A stretch of DNA of 64,000 nt from Gracilibacillus massiliensis (GCF_001458115.1 NZ_CZRP01000012.1:868001-932000), one strand, 5' to 3'; shown: positions 44,863 through 59,180, counted from the stretch's first letter. Made by a program: numbers and translations. Notes: generated by a model from the sequence alone, not told the origin.

Positions 44863-45300
44863 ATGAAAATTCAAAGAATAGATCATGTAGGTGTAATTGT
44901 GGATGATCTTTCAGCTGCTAAAGAGTTTTTTCTCGATTTGGGCCTTGAAATGCTAGGGGAAGGAGAAGTAGAAGGTGACTGGGTCGAACGAATAATTGGA
45001 CTCAATGACGTTAAAGAAACGGTAGTAATGCTAGGTTTGCCAGACGGAGAGGCAACTTTAGAGCTTGTCAAATTCCATACACCTCAAGATGAAAAAGGTA
45101 TTCAGCAATCTTATGCAAACACTTTGGGTATCCGGCATATTGCATTTGCTGTTGAAGATATAGAGTCTATTGTTACCAATTTGAAAAAGAAAGGTACGGA
45201 ACTCATAGGTGAAATACAAAACTATAAAAACGTTTATAAGCTATGTTACGTGCGTGGACCAGAAGGAATTATTTTAGAATTAGCGGAAAAAATGAATTAG
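44863..45300 (+). CDS. VOC family protein (glyoxalase/epimerase-like)
   Basis: 145-residue vicinal oxygen chelate protein made of two beta-alpha-beta-beta-beta modules. Metal ligands visible: His in IDHVGVIVDD, Glu in TLELVKF, His in GIRHIAFAVED and Glu in GIILELAEK. This pattern is shared by methylmalonyl-CoA epimerases, glyoxalase I and antibiotic or peroxide resistance proteins, so the substrate cannot be assigned. Starts 35 bp after a short gap behind the AraC gene with CCGGAGGTG in front. Confidence 0.85.
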   Translation: MKIQRIDHVGVIVDDLSAAKEFFLDLGLEMLGEGEVEGDWVERIIGLNDVKETVVMLGLPDGEATLELVKFHTPQDEKGIQQSYANTLGIRHIAFAVEDIESIVTNLKKKGTELIGEIQNYKNVYKLCYVRGPEGIILELAEKMN

Positions 45301-45351
45301 AAAATATATGCAAATGAATATAGCATTCATTTTTAAAAGGAGTCGGTTCTC

Positions 45352-45801
45352 TTGAAGAATATTTTTAATCAAATGCATTCTGAGGAAATTTTAAACCGTA
45401 TCGACAATTTAAGCATTGATTCACAACCTCAATGGGGAAAGATGAATGTTGCACAAATGTTGGCGCATTGCTCATTGTTTCAAGACGCTGCAACAGGGGA
45501 TGCTACTACTTCAAGAAGTTGGTTAGGGATCATAATAGGGAAGTTTGTAAAACCCATTTTTTATAATGACAAACCCTTAGCTCATAACATGTCCACTATT
45601 CCAAGCCTTTTGATTGTAAATGATAAGGATTTTGAAACAGAAAGAGAAAAACTTAAACAAAAAATTAATACTTTCCAAAATAATGGACCAGAGCAGTGTA
45701 CAACTCATCCACATCCTTTTTTCGGCAGACTAACTTCTGAACAATGGGGAAAAGGAATTTACAAACATCTTGATCATCATTTAAAACAGTTTGGATCTTA
45801 A
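45352..45801 (+). CDS. DUF1569 (DinB-like) family protein
   Basis: 149 residues from a TTG at 45352, nine bases after AAAAGGAG. The sequence MNVAQMLAHCSLFQD, THPHPFFGRLTSEQWGKG and YKHLDHHLKQFG matches the DUF1569 family, which has the four-helix DinB/YfiT fold with three metal-binding His residues. Function in cells is unknown; thiol-transfer or stress roles are known for relatives. Last gene of the plus-strand island. Confidence 0.75.
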   Translation: MKNIFNQMHSEEILNRIDNLSIDSQPQWGKMNVAQMLAHCSLFQDAATGDATTSRSWLGIIIGKFVKPIFYNDKPLAHNMSTIPSLLIVNDKDFETEREKLKQKINTFQNNGPEQCTTHPHPFFGRLTSEQWGKGIYKHLDHHLKQFGS

Positions 45802-45919
45802 AATTATTTTAAAGCATATGGGAAATGTTCCTCATATCCCAGCAAAAATAGATGAGATCCGTACCAAGCTCAGCAAAGATGCTATTAAGTTATCCCACAA
45901 TTTATGATTTCTATTTAAC

Positions 45920-45947
45920 AAAAAAAGACAGTGCACTGTCTTTTTTT
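45920..45947. terminator. Bidirectional terminator between the island and pyrE
   Basis: Perfect 28-bp palindrome: seven A, GACAGTGCACTGTC, seven T. It closes the pyr operon on the minus strand (pyrE ends at 45986) and the plus-strand island. Confidence 0.85.
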
Positions 45948-45985
45948 AGCGAAACACGTATTATGTTGCGGTTGCCCGGGAAATA

Positions 45986-46601
45986 TTAGCTATTTCCTAA
46001 TTCATCTCTCCATTGTAATAAATCTGTCTTTTCTGCTTCCGTGATTTCCTTATTTTCTACTAATGCTTCTGCCAAGATATCAAAGTTTGTAATCGTTGAA
46101 AAAGGTACATTCGCCTCTTTAAATTGGATATCAGCTGTCTCTAATCCATAACTAAAAATGGCAAGTACGTTTAAAACCTTTGCTCCAGCTTCTTGCAAAA
46201 CGACAGCACTCTCTATAGATGAACCACCAGTAGAGATTAAGTCCTCAATAACAATGACTTTGTCTCCTTTCTCTATCTTACCTTCTATCTGATTTTGTTT
46301 TCCATGCCCTTTTGGCTTAGAGCGTACATATACCATTGGTAAATTTAAATAATCTGCCAGCCATGCAGCATGTGGAATTCCCGCAGTCGCACATCCGGCA
46401 ATGACGTCTGGCTTTTCATCTAATTGTTCGATCATTTCAGCAAATTGTTCTACTATTTGCTTTCTCACTTTTGGATAGGACATGGTTAGTCGATTATCAC
46501 AATAGATCGGTGAGTGAATACCTGAAGTCCAGACAAAGGAACGATCCGGTCGAATTTGAATCGCTTCTATTTCGTATAAAGCATTTGCCATTTCTTTTGA
46601 T

Positions 46602-46609
<8 letters not shown>
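45986..46609 (-). CDS. pyrE: Orotate phosphoribosyltransferase
   Basis: Converts orotate and PRPP to OMP. The 207-residue protein has the PRPP loop VIVIEDLISTGGSS and the family's IYCDNRLTMSYP and GCATAGIPHAAW stretches. It overlaps pyrF by eight bases and ends the operon before a strong bidirectional terminator. Confidence 0.98.
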
Positions 46610-48967
<2,358 letters not shown>

Positions 48968-48971
<4 letters not shown>

Positions 48972-51900
48972 AGTACGATAGCCTTCCCTTCCACTGCAGG
49001 TTTTGCAGTAAATGTTGTAGAGTCAATCACATTTACGATCGCTTCTGCTGTGTCAAGGCTTGTTAAACAAGCAATTCCATGTTCTACAGCTTCGCGACGA
49101 ATTCTAAATCCATCAGATCGAGGCTTTTTACCAGATGTCAGACTATTTACTACTACCTGAACCTCACCCTGTTCAATAATGGAAAGAACATTTTTACCTT
49201 CTGCACCAACTTTACCCACCTCTGTTACAGGTAAGTTTAAGTTTTTAATCGCTTGTGCTGTACCTGCAGTAGCATATAAATGGAATCCTAATTCAAAGAA
49301 CCTTTCGGCAATCTGACATGCCTCATCCTTATCTTTATCGGCAACCGTGATTAAAACAGCACCTTCCATAGGTATCTTTAATCCTGATGCTGTTAAACCT
49401 TTATATAATGCTTTTTCTAATGTTCGGTCACGACCGATCGCTTCACCAGTAGATTTCATTTCAGGCCCTAGCATTGTATCGACACTGCGTAATTTCTCAA
49501 AAGAGAAAACAGGTACTTTCACAGAAACCGTTTCTGGTTCAGGTAGTAAACCACTTTGATACCCGATATTAGCTAATGAATCACCAATAATACAACGGGT
49601 AGCTAGATTAGCCATTGTTACCCCAGTAATTTTACTTAGGAAAGGTATCGTCCGACTTGCCCTTGGGTTTACCTCTAAAACATATACTTCATTTTTGTGG
49701 ACGACGAATTGGATATTAATTAATCCTTTGACACCTAATTTTTCTGCAATTTTAATCGTAGTTTGCACACACGTTTGTTTTATTTCCTCGGATAATCGTT
49801 GTGTTGGATAAACGGCAATCGAGTCACCTGAGTGAACTCCCGCTCGTTCGATATGCTCCATTACTCCAGGAATTATCGTTGTTTCCCCATCACTTATCGC
49901 ATCCACTTCTACTTCAATTCCTGTTAAATACTTATCAATTAACACGGGGTGTTTATGTTTAATATGATTTGTTTTTGCTAAATAGCCCTCAAGTTCTTCC
50001 TCATTGTAGACGATTTCCATTTGACTTCCACCAATTACATAAGATGGGCGAACCAATACAGGATATCCAATTGATGCAGCGGCTTCTTTTGCCTGATCTA
50101 ATTGACGAACACTTTTCCCTTGTGGTTGTGGAATATTTAGCTCTTGTAATAATTGTTCAAACTTGTCGCGATTCTCGGCAGTATCAATTGCTTCTAGTGG
50201 CGTTCCTAGAATTCTTACACCTCTGCGTTCCAATCCTTCTGCAAGGTTAATCGCAGTCTGTCCACCAAATTGCACAATCACACCTTCTGGTTGTTCTAAT
50301 TCTACAACATGCATAACATCCTCAAGTGTTAATGGCTCAAAATATAATTTATCAGAGACACTAAAGTCTGTTGATACGGTTTCCGGATTACTATTCATAA
50401 TAATCGCTTCATATCCCGCTTCTCTTAACGCTAATACAGAGTGAACCGTTGCATAGTCAAACTCAATACCTTGTCCGATTCGAATTGGGCCAGAACCAAT
50501 TACTACTACTTTCTTGCGATCTGATACGATGGATTCATTTTCTTCTTCATAGGAACTGTAGAAATATGGTGTTTCTGATTCAAATTCTGCTGCACAAGTA
50601 TCTACCATCTTATAAACTGGCATTAATCCTGCTTCTTTTCGAAGTTGATAGATATCATCGACTTCTACATTCCAGACTCTTGCAATTTGTGTATCAGATA
50701 ATCCAATCTCTTTTGCTTCTCGTAAAAGCTCTCCATCTTGTGGATGATCAGCTAATTTCGATTCAAGATCGATGACATTTTTCAATTTTTCTAAGAAAAA
50801 GCGATCAATTTTTGTTAATTCGAAAATTTCTTCAAGACTCATCCCTTTTCGCAAGACTTCAGCAAGTACATAAATGCGTTCGTCATCTGCTTTGACAAGT
50901 CGTTCTTTCAAGGTTTCCATCGATTGATCAACTAGTTTTGGCAAGTAAAAATCTTCACCACTTATATCTAATGAACGTATCCCCTTTAACATTGCTTCCT
51001 CGAAATTTCGGCCGATTGCCATCACTTCTCCAGTTGCTTTCATCTGTGTTCCTAATTGACGATTACCTAATACAAATTTGTCAAAAGGAAAGCGCGGGAA
51101 TTTCGATACTACATAGTCTAATGCTGGCTCATAGCAAGCATACGTTGTACCTGTAATTGGATTCATAATTTCATCTAATGTCATACCGATCGCGATTTTT
51201 GCAGCAATCTTAGCAATCGGATAACCAGTAGCTTTTGAAGCTAGTGCCGATGAACGACTTACTCGAGGATTTACTTCAATAATATAATATTGGAAGCTAT
51301 CTGGATCCAGAGCTAACTGGACATTACAGCCCCCTTCAATTTCTAAGGCACGGATAATTTTTAAGGAAGCAGAACGTAACATCTGGTATTCACGATCACT
51401 AAGCGTTTGAGATGGTGCAACCACAATCGAGTCACCTGTATGAATACCAACTGGATCAATATTTTCCATATTACAAACCACGATCGCCTGGTCATTTTTA
51501 TCTCGCATTACCTCATATTCAATTTCTTTGAAACCTGCAATATTTTTTTCGATTAGACATTGGTTGACTGGTGATAACGATAAACCGTTTCTGGTAATTT
51601 CTTTTAGATCTGCTTCGTTATAACACATACCACCACCAGTGCCACCTAATGTATAGGCAGGACGTACTATGAGTGGATAGCCAATTTCATCTGCAAAATC
51701 TAATGCTTCGTCTACTGTCGTGACAATTTGACTCTCTGGTACAGGTTCGTTAATTTCATTCATCAGCTTTCTGAATTTTTCACGATCCTCTGCATTCTGA
51801 ATAGCATCTAATTTTGACCCAAGTAATTCTGCATTATATTCTTCTAAAATACCTGATTCATCCAATGCCACTGCTAAATTTAAACCTGTTTGACCACCAA

Positions 51901-52168
51901 GTGTTGGTAACACGGCGTCTGGTCGCTCTTTACGAATGATTTTAGACAAAAACTCTACCGTTAATGGCTCCATATAAACCGTGTCAGCTATCGTATCATC
52001 AGTCATGATCGTAGCTGGATTGGAGTTAGCCAATACAACGGTATATCCTTCTTCTTTTAACGATTGACAAGCTTGTGTACCTGAGTAATCAAATTCTGCT
52101 GCTTGTCCAATTACAATCGGTCCTGAGCCGATCACTAAAATCTTTTGAATATCTGTTCTTTTTGGCAT
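48968..52168 (-). CDS. carB: Carbamoyl-phosphate synthase large subunit
   Basis: Makes carbamoyl phosphate from bicarbonate, ammonia and two ATP. The 1066-residue protein has two homologous ATP-grasp halves ([19 protein letters not shown] and [18 protein letters not shown] start each; [13 protein letters not shown] and [13 protein letters not shown] mark their active sites) and a C-terminal MGS-like allosteric domain. As the pyrimidine-operon copy it corresponds to pyrAB of B. subtilis. Shares one base with carA. Confidence 0.98.
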
Positions 52169-53259
52169 TAGGCTTCCTCCTTCTGTGCTGCTTGATAGCT
52201 TGCAATATTTTCAATAAAACGATCAAATAAATAGTTTGTATCATCTGGACCAGGAGAACTTTCTGGATGATACTGTACGGAAAAGGCAGGATATACACTA
52301 TGTTTGACACCTTCTACCGTTTTGTCATTTAAAGCAATTTGTGTTAATTCAAGATCTGTATCGTTTATCGATTCTTCGGTAACAGCAAACCCGTGATTTT
52401 GCGATGTTAAATACGTACGTTTTGTTTCGTAATCATAGACTGGATGGTTAGAACCACGATGACCAAACTTTAATTTTGCCGTATCTGCTCCACATGCTAA
52501 GGCGAGTAATTGATGACCTAAACAAATTCCGAAGGTTGGAACAGTTGGTATCACTTGTTTAATCATTTCAATTGCCTCTGGCACATTCTTCGGATTACCC
52601 GGACCGTTGGTTAGCATAATACCGTCTGGTTTTAAACGCAAAATGTTTTCTGCATTATAATTATGTGGTACTACCGTTACATGACAGTTTCGTAGTGTTA
52701 ATTCTCTTAAAATACCATGCTTCATTCCGAAATCGACTAATACAATCCGATATCCTCGTCCTGGAGATACATATGGTTTTACCGTAGATACTTGTTCTAC
52801 TTGATTTGTTAAAGGTTCAGCTTGTCTTACTTTTTCTAGTGCTTGGTTATCTTCATATTCTGCTTTTGTTAAAATACCACGCATCGTACCGTGTTTACGT
52901 AGAATCTTTGTAAGTTTTCTTGTATCAATTCCAGCGATACCTGGGATATTATTAGCCTCCAGGTACGTATTAAGACTTTCATCACTTCTAAAATTAGATG
53001 GAGTTTCACAAAATTCTTTTACAACAAAACCAAAGATCGATGGATTAATCGTTTCAAAATCGTCACGGTTAATACCATAATTCCCAATTAAAGGATATGT
53101 CATTGTCACAATTTGACCACAATAAGAAGGGTCTGATAATGTTTCTTGGTAACCAGTCATACCAGTGTTAAATACGACTTCTCCAATTCGTTCTTCGGTC
53201 GATCCAAATGCCACACCGGTAAAAGTAGTTCCATCTTCCAGTATTAGTTGTCGTTTCAT
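52168..53259 (-). CDS. carA: Carbamoyl-phosphate synthase small subunit
   Basis: Glutaminase subunit feeding ammonia to CarB. The 363-residue protein has an N-terminal domain ([25 protein letters not shown]) and a class I glutamine amidotransferase domain with Cys in [15 protein letters not shown] and the His-Glu pair in [12 protein letters not shown]. Equivalent to pyrAA of B. subtilis. Overlaps pyrC by four bases. Confidence 0.98.
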   Translation of the reverse strand: MKRQLILEDGTTFTGVAFGSTEERIGEVVFNTGMTGYQETLSDPSYCGQIVTMTYPLIGNYGINRDDFETINPSIFGFVVKEFCETPSNFRSDESLNTYLEANNIPGIAGIDTRKLTKILRKHGTMRGILTKAEYEDNQALEKVRQAEPLTNQVEQVSTVKPYVSPGRGYRIVLVDFGMKHGILRELTLRNCHVTVVPHNYNAENILRLKPDGIMLTNGPGNPKNVPEAIEMIKQVIPTVPTFGICLGHQLLALACGADTAKLKFGHRGSNHPVYDYETKRTYLTSQNHGFAVTEESINDTDLELTQIALNDKTVEGVKHSVYPAFSVQYHPESSPGPDDTNYLFDRFIENIASYQAAQKEEA

Positions 53260-54536
53260 TGTGTAACCTCCTGATATACTGTTTCACCTTTATAAATGGT
53301 AGCGACTGGCTTGCCAGTTACTTGCCATTGATGAAATGGTGTATTTTTTCCTTTTGACAAAAAGCTGTCTTTGTCGATCGAATAAATAGTTTCAGTATCT
53401 AATAGTGTCAAGTCAGCACTTTGTCCGATTTCAATAGCTCCAAACGGTAATCCAAATGTCGAAGCTGGTTTGACTGTTAACCAGTCGATTAATTGTTTAA
53501 GGGTAAAAATGTTCTTTTCTACAAAATGAGTATGCAATAGAGAAAAAGCTGTCTCGAATCCAACAATTCCAAAAGGTGCCTCTTCCATTCCGTGCGCTTT
53601 TTCTTCATGTGTGTGTGGCGCATGATCGGTTGCAATGAAATCAATCGTACCATCAAGCAATCCATCGATTAAGGCTTGTTGATCGTCCGTTGCACGTAAT
53701 GGTGGATTCATTTTATAATTGGCATCATTCTCATTAATCGCATTTTCATTGATTAATAGATGGTGAGGGGTTACTTCTGCTGTAACACGAATTCCTGCTT
53801 TTTTAGCATCACGGATTACACGTACAGATTCTTTTGTACTCACGTGGCATACATGATAATGACAACCTGCTGCTTCTGCTAACAACACGTCTCTAGCAAT
53901 CTGAACAGATTCACATACTGAAGGAATTCCTGGCAATCCCAATTTCTGACTTACTTCGCCATCGTGCATGACACCACCGTGAATTAACGTATTGTCCTCA
54001 CAATGAGCAACTACCGGCATATCAATCTCTGCAGCGCGTTTCATCGCCTGTAGCATCATGTCTGATGATTGGATGCCAACACCATCATCTGTAAAGGCAA
54101 AAGCTCCTGCTTCTTTTAAGCTCTTCATATCTGTTAATTTGTCGCCGATTAACCTTTCTGTGATCGATCCATAAGGTAAAACACGAATCGATGCCGTTTC
54201 TTTTATTTTTTGTTGAATGGAATCTAAAACTTCCACTGAATCTGGAGTAGGTTGCGTATTTGGCATCGCACAAACTGTTGTATATCCACCTTTGGCAGCC
54301 GCTTTGGTACCAGTAGCGATTGTTTCTTTTGCTTCACCACCTGGTTCACGCAAATGTACATGGACATCGACAAAACCTGGAGACACAATGTGCCCTTTAC
54401 CATCGATAATTTCTGCTTCAGGTTCATGTAACTTATTACCAATCGCCGCTATTTTTTCATCTTGAATTAATATTTCACATGGAAGTGTATCTCCATTATC
54501 CAATATTCGCTTGACGTTTGTTAAAATTTTCTTCAC
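53256..54536 (-). CDS. pyrC: Dihydroorotase
   Basis: Cyclises carbamoyl aspartate to dihydroorotate. The 426-residue amidohydrolase has zinc-binding [11 protein letters not shown] (His59, His61), [16 protein letters not shown] and ATDHAPH. The start is a GTG at 54536 with AAGGGGG eight bases upstream, inside the end of pyrB, giving a 41-bp overlap that probably couples translation. The order pyrB-pyrC-carA is normal for Bacillus. Confidence 0.96.
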   Translation of the reverse strand: MKKILTNVKRILDNGDTLPCEILIQDEKIAAIGNKLHEPEAEIIDGKGHIVSPGFVDVHVHLREPGGEAKETIATGTKAAAKGGYTTVCAMPNTQPTPDSVEVLDSIQQKIKETASIRVLPYGSITERLIGDKLTDMKSLKEAGAFAFTDDGVGIQSSDMMLQAMKRAAEIDMPVVAHCEDNTLIHGGVMHDGEVSQKLGLPGIPSVCESVQIARDVLLAEAAGCHYHVCHVSTKESVRVIRDAKKAGIRVTAEVTPHHLLINENAINENDANYKMNPPLRATDDQQALIDGLLDGTIDFIATDHAPHTHEEKAHGMEEAPFGIVGFETAFSLLHTHFVEKNIFTLKQLIDWLTVKPASTFGLPFGAIEIGQSADLTLLDTETIYSIDKDSFLSKGKNTPFHQWQVTGKPVATIYKGETVYQEVTQ

Positions 54537-55425
54537 TATAATTTCCCCCTTGATTCAGTAGTGATTCGATAACTGCCATTCTTGCTGCTACACCATTTTT
54601 CATTTGTTTAAAAATACGGGATCGTTCACACTCGACTAGGCGTGTATCTATTTCGACTCCTCGATTGACTGGAGCCGGGTGTAGGATAACCGCATGTGAT
54701 TGCATCCTAGCTTCTCGATCAATCGTTAACCCATAATTCTCTAGATAATCTGCTTCAGTGAATGCCTGGTGATCTTGATGTCGTTCGTGTTGAATTCGCA
54801 ACAACATAAGTACATCGGCGATTTCAACTGCATCGTCCATCGAGATATACGGAAAGGGTAATGTGTTATCTTGCCAGTCATTCATACCGGTTAAATAAAC
54901 CTGACACCCTAATGTAGAAAGAGCAATCGCATTGGATCTGGCAACTCGACTATGCTTTATATCCCCTGCAATGACTACTTTTAATCCATTAAATTGGCGG
55001 AATTCCTGATAAATTGTAACTAAGTCTAATAAGCTTTGGGTCGGGTGCTCGCCAGTACCATCGCCAGCATTGATAACAGGGATAGATAAAGATTCAGCTA
55101 ATTGATTGGCGATATTTTCTTGTTGATGTCGGAGCACAATTAGATTTGCACCAATGGATTCGAACGTTCGTGCCGTATCGTAAATACTCTCACCCTTCGT
55201 CACACTCGAAATATCCGACATAAAATCTAATACTTCCATTCCCAACCTTCGTTGCGCCACCACAAAACTCATTTTTGTCCGTGTACTTGGTTCAAAAAAG
55301 AGATTTGCAGCAAAAAATTGTCCGTTAAGTGGTTGTACACCCTTCTGACTAATAACGTTAGCTCTTTTTACTAATTGGAGAATTTCTGTTTCAGATTTTT
55401 CTTTCATTGATACAAAATGCTTCAT
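54496..55425 (-). CDS. pyrB: Aspartate carbamoyltransferase, catalytic chain
   Basis: First committed step of pyrimidine synthesis. The 309-residue protein has FFEPSTRT (44-51), HPTQ in [12 protein letters not shown], and HPAPVNRG. It ends with about 15 residues ([15 protein letters not shown]) encoded in the overlap with pyrC. The gene follows pyrP after 30 bp with a GGGAGG site and no attenuator in between. Confidence 0.97.
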   Translation of the reverse strand: MKHFVSMKEKSETEILQLVKRANVISQKGVQPLNGQFFAANLFFEPSTRTKMSFVVAQRRLGMEVLDFMSDISSVTKGESIYDTARTFESIGANLIVLRHQQENIANQLAESLSIPVINAGDGTGEHPTQSLLDLVTIYQEFRQFNGLKVVIAGDIKHSRVARSNAIALSTLGCQVYLTGMNDWQDNTLPFPYISMDDAVEIADVLMLLRIQHERHQDHQAFTEADYLENYGLTIDREARMQSHAVILHPAPVNRGVEIDTRLVECERSRIFKQMKNGVAARMAVIESLLNQGGNYSEENFNKRQANIG

Positions 55426-55455
55426 CTTTAGTCCTCCCTTTTTGAAGTGTATTAC

Positions 55456-56835
55456 TTATTCTTGATCATCAGGTTCAGCAAACATTTGTCCATTTCCATA
55501 CCCTGACTCTTTATCAGGTAATACAAGGTTTAAAATAAGACCAATAAATGCGGAAAGTGCCATTCCAGCTATGGTTACATCAACATCTCCCAGCGGTATA
55601 TTTATATAGGCTCCACCAATACCAATTACCAAAATGACCGAAGAGATTACTAAATTTCTTTTAATACCTAAATCGATTTGATTATCAATAAGCATTCTTA
55701 GCCCACTTGAAGCGATGATACCGAATAATAGAATGGAGACACCACCCATTACCGCAGTTGGAATCGACGCAATCAATTCTGTAATAATCCCTACAAAACC
55801 AAACAGTATAGCCAAAACAGCTGCTCCACCGATGACAAACACACTAAACACCCTAGTAATGGCAAGTACCCCAATATTTTCACCATAGGTTGTATTTGGT
55901 GGTCCACCTAGGGCTGACGCTATCATGGTTGCCACCCCATCACCAAGTATCGAACGGTGTAATCCAGGTTTTTTGATAAAGTTTTTTCCTGCAATTTTGG
56001 ACAGAACCATTTGATCTCCAATATGTTCTGCTACTGTTACCACTGCTACTGGAACCATAACTGCAACGATACTCAAACTAAACAAATCAGCGGGATTGTA
56101 ATGAACAAACGGTATAACGAATTCTGGTACTAAGAAAATCGATTGTATCGCTTCTCCAAAGGACCCAGCGTTGATAATTTTATCCCAAGCAGCTTGGACA
56201 CCACTTGCATCTAATATTTTGGAAGATGTAGTTGCACTTATGATTAAGGAATATAGATAACCCCCAATGATCCCTATTAAAATCGGAATAAGTCCGAAGA
56301 ATCCTTTAAATAGTAAGGAGCCTATTACTGTTATTAATAGTGTGACAATGGCTGCACTAAAATGAATGCCACTATATTCACCATCGACATTCATGGCCAT
56401 GTCTATTGCTGTTGGTGCTAATCCTAAACCAATAACAACTATTACGGGCCCAACTACGATCGGAGGTAATACTTTTATAATCCAATCGGTACCAAAAGTT
56501 GCGATCAATAGTGATAAAATTCCGTAAACAACCCCCGCCAAAAAGCTTCCGATCATCACTCCACCGGTTCCACCGATTGCCATCGCACTAGTGATCGGTG
56601 CAATGAAGGCGAAACTTGACCCTAAATATGCTGGTATTTGTCCTTTTGTTATAACTAAGTATGCTAGAGTTCCCAGTCCACTGGAAACCAGTGCTATTGC
56701 TGGTGAAAGTTCTGTTAAAAATGGTACCAAAATGGTCGCACCAAACATTGCGAATAAATGTTGAATACTAAACAAGATCCATTTTGACATTTTTGGGACG
56801 TCTCTAATACCTAACTCCATATTTTTATCTGACAT
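55456..56835 (-). CDS. pyrP: Uracil permease PyrP
   Basis: Proton-coupled uracil uptake in the plasma membrane, nucleobase:cation symporter-2 family. The 459-residue protein has about 14 membrane segments; recognisable are LFAMFGATILVPFLT near the start, GSSFAFIAPI, and the NCS2 signature region VAEHIGDQMVLSKI with GDGVATMIASALGGPPNTTYGENIG (in parts). A PyrR attenuator precedes it (56858-56960). It lies between pyrR and pyrB as in B. subtilis. Confidence 0.96.
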   Translation of the reverse strand: MSDKNMELGIRDVPKMSKWILFSIQHLFAMFGATILVPFLTELSPAIALVSSGLGTLAYLVITKGQIPAYLGSSFAFIAPITSAMAIGGTGGVMIGSFLAGVVYGILSLLIATFGTDWIIKVLPPIVVGPVIVVIGLGLAPTAIDMAMNVDGEYSGIHFSAAIVTLLITVIGSLLFKGFFGLIPILIGIIGGYLYSLIISATTSSKILDASGVQAAWDKIINAGSFGEAIQSIFLVPEFVIPFVHYNPADLFSLSIVAVMVPVAVVTVAEHIGDQMVLSKIAGKNFIKKPGLHRSILGDGVATMIASALGGPPNTTYGENIGVLAITRVFSVFVIGGAAVLAILFGFVGIITELIASIPTAVMGGVSILLFGIIASSGLRMLIDNQIDLGIKRNLVISSVILVIGIGGAYINIPLGDVDVTIAGMALSAFIGLILNLVLPDKESGYGNGQMFAEPDDQE

Positions 56836-56857
56836 GTCGCTCTCCCCTTTTTCTAAA

Positions 56858-56960
56858 TAAAAAACCTCTTTGCTGGTCGCAAAGAGGTAGACGTGTCATT
56901 TAAATGCACGTATCCTAAATCTGCGACCTTATAAGCATCTCTGTACTTGGTTAAAGGTCT
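56858..56960 (-). promoter_or_regulatory. PyrR attenuator between pyrR and pyrP
   Basis: A PyrR-binding hairpin GACCTT...AAGGTC (56925-56959) carries the loop AGTACAGAGATGCT, close to the consensus ARUCCNGNGAGGYU but with C replaced by A and the partner G by T, so pairing is kept. The terminator is stem CCTCTTTGC with GCAAAGAGG and a T run (about 56861-56888). UMP-bound PyrR would stabilise the binding hairpin and allow termination before pyrP. Confidence 0.88.
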
Positions 56961-56961
56961 T

Positions 56962-57528
<567 letters not shown>

Positions 57529-57552
57529 TCAAAGAGTAGGAAAATTGGTAAT

Positions 57553-57660
57553 AAAAAAATCCTTATTCTCCGTGGGAGATAAGGATTTGGACATACTTAT
57601 AGTAATTTATCCGATACCTTTCCAGCCTCACGGGACTGTTTTTAAAGGACTTTATGATAT
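57553..57660 (-). promoter_or_regulatory. PyrR attenuator in the pyr operon leader
   Basis: The PyrR-binding hairpin (57617-57648) has the loop AGTCCCGTGAGGCT, an exact fit to ARUCCNGNGAGGYU, between CCTTT and AAAGG arms. Downstream is a terminator stem AAATCCTTAT (57558-57567 region) with ATAAGGATTT and seven T. Both elements lie between the promoter and pyrR. Confidence 0.93.
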
Positions 57661-57667
57661 TGAGTTA

Positions 57668-57696
57668 ATTATGACAAAAAGTGCAGGTGAAGTCAA
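57668..57696 (-). promoter_or_regulatory. Promoter of the pyr operon
   Basis: Minus strand TTGACT (57691-57696), 17-bp spacer, CATAAT (57668-57673). The -35 box overlaps the end of rluD. Transcription would start near 57661, just before the PyrR attenuator. Confidence 0.75.
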
Positions 57697-58607
57697 TAAC
57701 TTTTACGGATATTTTCTAATACTTTTGCAAATTTAGTTGGTAATGGTGCTTCAAATTCCAAAGCTTCCTTTGTTATAGGATGTTCAAACTGTAAATGGTA
57801 TGCATGGAGAGCTTGGCCATCCACATCAATGCTTTTGCGCTGACCATATTTTGGATCTCCAACTATCGGAAAACCAATATACTTCATGTGAACTCGGATT
57901 TGGTGAGTTCTACCTGTTTCCAAAATACATTTAACAAAAGAGTATTTTTCATGTAATCTCTCTAACACTTCAAAATGGGTGACGGCAGGTTTTCCTTTTT
58001 CTGTTACATCCATAAGTTGTCTGTTTTTTTCACTACGGCCTATCGGTGCATCAACCGTACCATAGTCATGAGGAATATCACCATGAACGATTGCTTTATA
58101 GGCTCTTTTCATTGTCTTCTTTTTCAATTGTTCAGCCAATCTTTCATGTGCCAAATCATTTTTAGCTACCACTAATAAACCACTCGTATCTTTATCAATA
58201 CGATGAACGATACCTGGTCGTTTGACCCCATTTATTCCAGATAAATCATCACAATGAAACAATAGAGCATTTACTAATGTGTCTTCCTTATGTCCTGCAG
58301 AAGGATGAACAACCATGCCACTGGCTTTATTTACCACTAAAATATCTTTGTCTTCATATACAATATCAATTGGTAGGTTCTTTGCTACCACATCTAATGG
58401 TTCTACTTTAGGGATCAGCCATTCAATTTTGTCTTCAGGTTGACATTTATAGTTTGGTTTGACAGTTTTGCCGTTTACATTTACTAAGTTTTTGTCAAAC
58501 CATGTTTTAATTTGTGACCTTGAATAATCAGACGAAATGGTTGCTAATAATTTATCAATTCTAACCCCTTGTTCTGCTTCATTAACTATGTATTCTGGTT
58601 CACTCAT
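57693..58607 (-). CDS. ylyB: RluD-type 23S rRNA pseudouridine synthase (YlyB)
   Basis: Makes pseudouridine in large-subunit rRNA. The 304-residue protein has an N-terminal S4 RNA-binding domain ([20 protein letters not shown]) and the RluA-type catalytic domain with [16 protein letters not shown] (catalytic Asp138) and [20 protein letters not shown] (in parts). It overlaps lspA by four bases and ends inside the pyr promoter. Exact target sites are not deducible. Confidence 0.94.
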   Translation of the reverse strand: MSEPEYIVNEAEQGVRIDKLLATISSDYSRSQIKTWFDKNLVNVNGKTVKPNYKCQPEDKIEWLIPKVEPLDVVAKNLPIDIVYEDKDILVVNKASGMVVHPSAGHKEDTLVNALLFHCDDLSGINGVKRPGIVHRIDKDTSGLLVVAKNDLAHERLAEQLKKKTMKRAYKAIVHGDIPHDYGTVDAPIGRSEKNRQLMDVTEKGKPAVTHFEVLERLHEKYSFVKCILETGRTHQIRVHMKYIGFPIVGDPKYGQRKSIDVDGQALHAYHLQFEHPITKEALEFEAPLPTKFAKVLENIRKSY

Positions 58608-59077
58608 TTAGCTTGCTCCTTCTTTTTGTTTCTTTCATCGATGAATGTATAGATAAAAATAATGATCACGCCAACAACTAGTGCAGAATCCGCGATATTA
58701 AAAATTGGATAATTGTAAGTCCCAATGTAAATATCAAAGAAATCAACGACTTCTTTCCGAAATAGACGATCAATAAAGTTTCCAATTGCTCCACCTAGCA
58801 CAAAAGCTAGAGCAGTACCTAATAACATACTTTCTTTTGCGTATTTCTGGATGTAAAAAATAATAAATCCAATCACAATGATGGTGATAATATAGAAAAA
58901 GGTCATTTGTCCTTGTAATATACCCCATGCTGCTCCAGAGTTTCGATGTGATGTTAAATAAAAAAAGGATTCAATAAGGCTTATTCTTTCTCCTAATTCC
59001 ATATTGGTCACGATCAACCATTTCGTTACTTGATCGATCACGATTACTGCTAATGCAATTACATATACACGCCACAT
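58604..59077 (-). CDS. lspA: Lipoprotein signal peptidase
   Basis: Aspartyl membrane protease that cuts prolipoproteins after lipid attachment. The 157-residue protein has four membrane segments and the conserved [21 protein letters not shown] (Asp103) and [11 protein letters not shown] (Asp130) motifs with both catalytic Asp residues. Followed by ylyB in the usual order. The small DksA-like gene ylyA that precedes lspA in B. subtilis is absent; a composite repeat takes the space up to ileS. Confidence 0.97.
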   Translation of the reverse strand: MWRVYVIALAVIVIDQVTKWLIVTNMELGERISLIESFFYLTSHRNSGAAWGILQGQMTFFYIITIIVIGFIIFYIQKYAKESMLLGTALAFVLGGAIGNFIDRLFRKEVVDFFDIYIGTYNYPIFNIADSALVVGVIIIFIYTFIDERNKKKEQAK

Positions 59078-59180
59078 AACGTACCTCCAACATTTTCAAT
59101 TCAAATGCAATAAATTACCTACACATTATACCATTATAAATCAAAATTGAAAAAGAATGTAGATAATTATATCTTTTACA

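Noticed and set aside
45818-45907. A 29-codon frame MGNVPHIPAKIDEIRTKLSK... between the DUF1569 gene and pyrE
   Set aside because: No ribosome binding site and no family; it may be the tail of a lost gene but cannot be supported.
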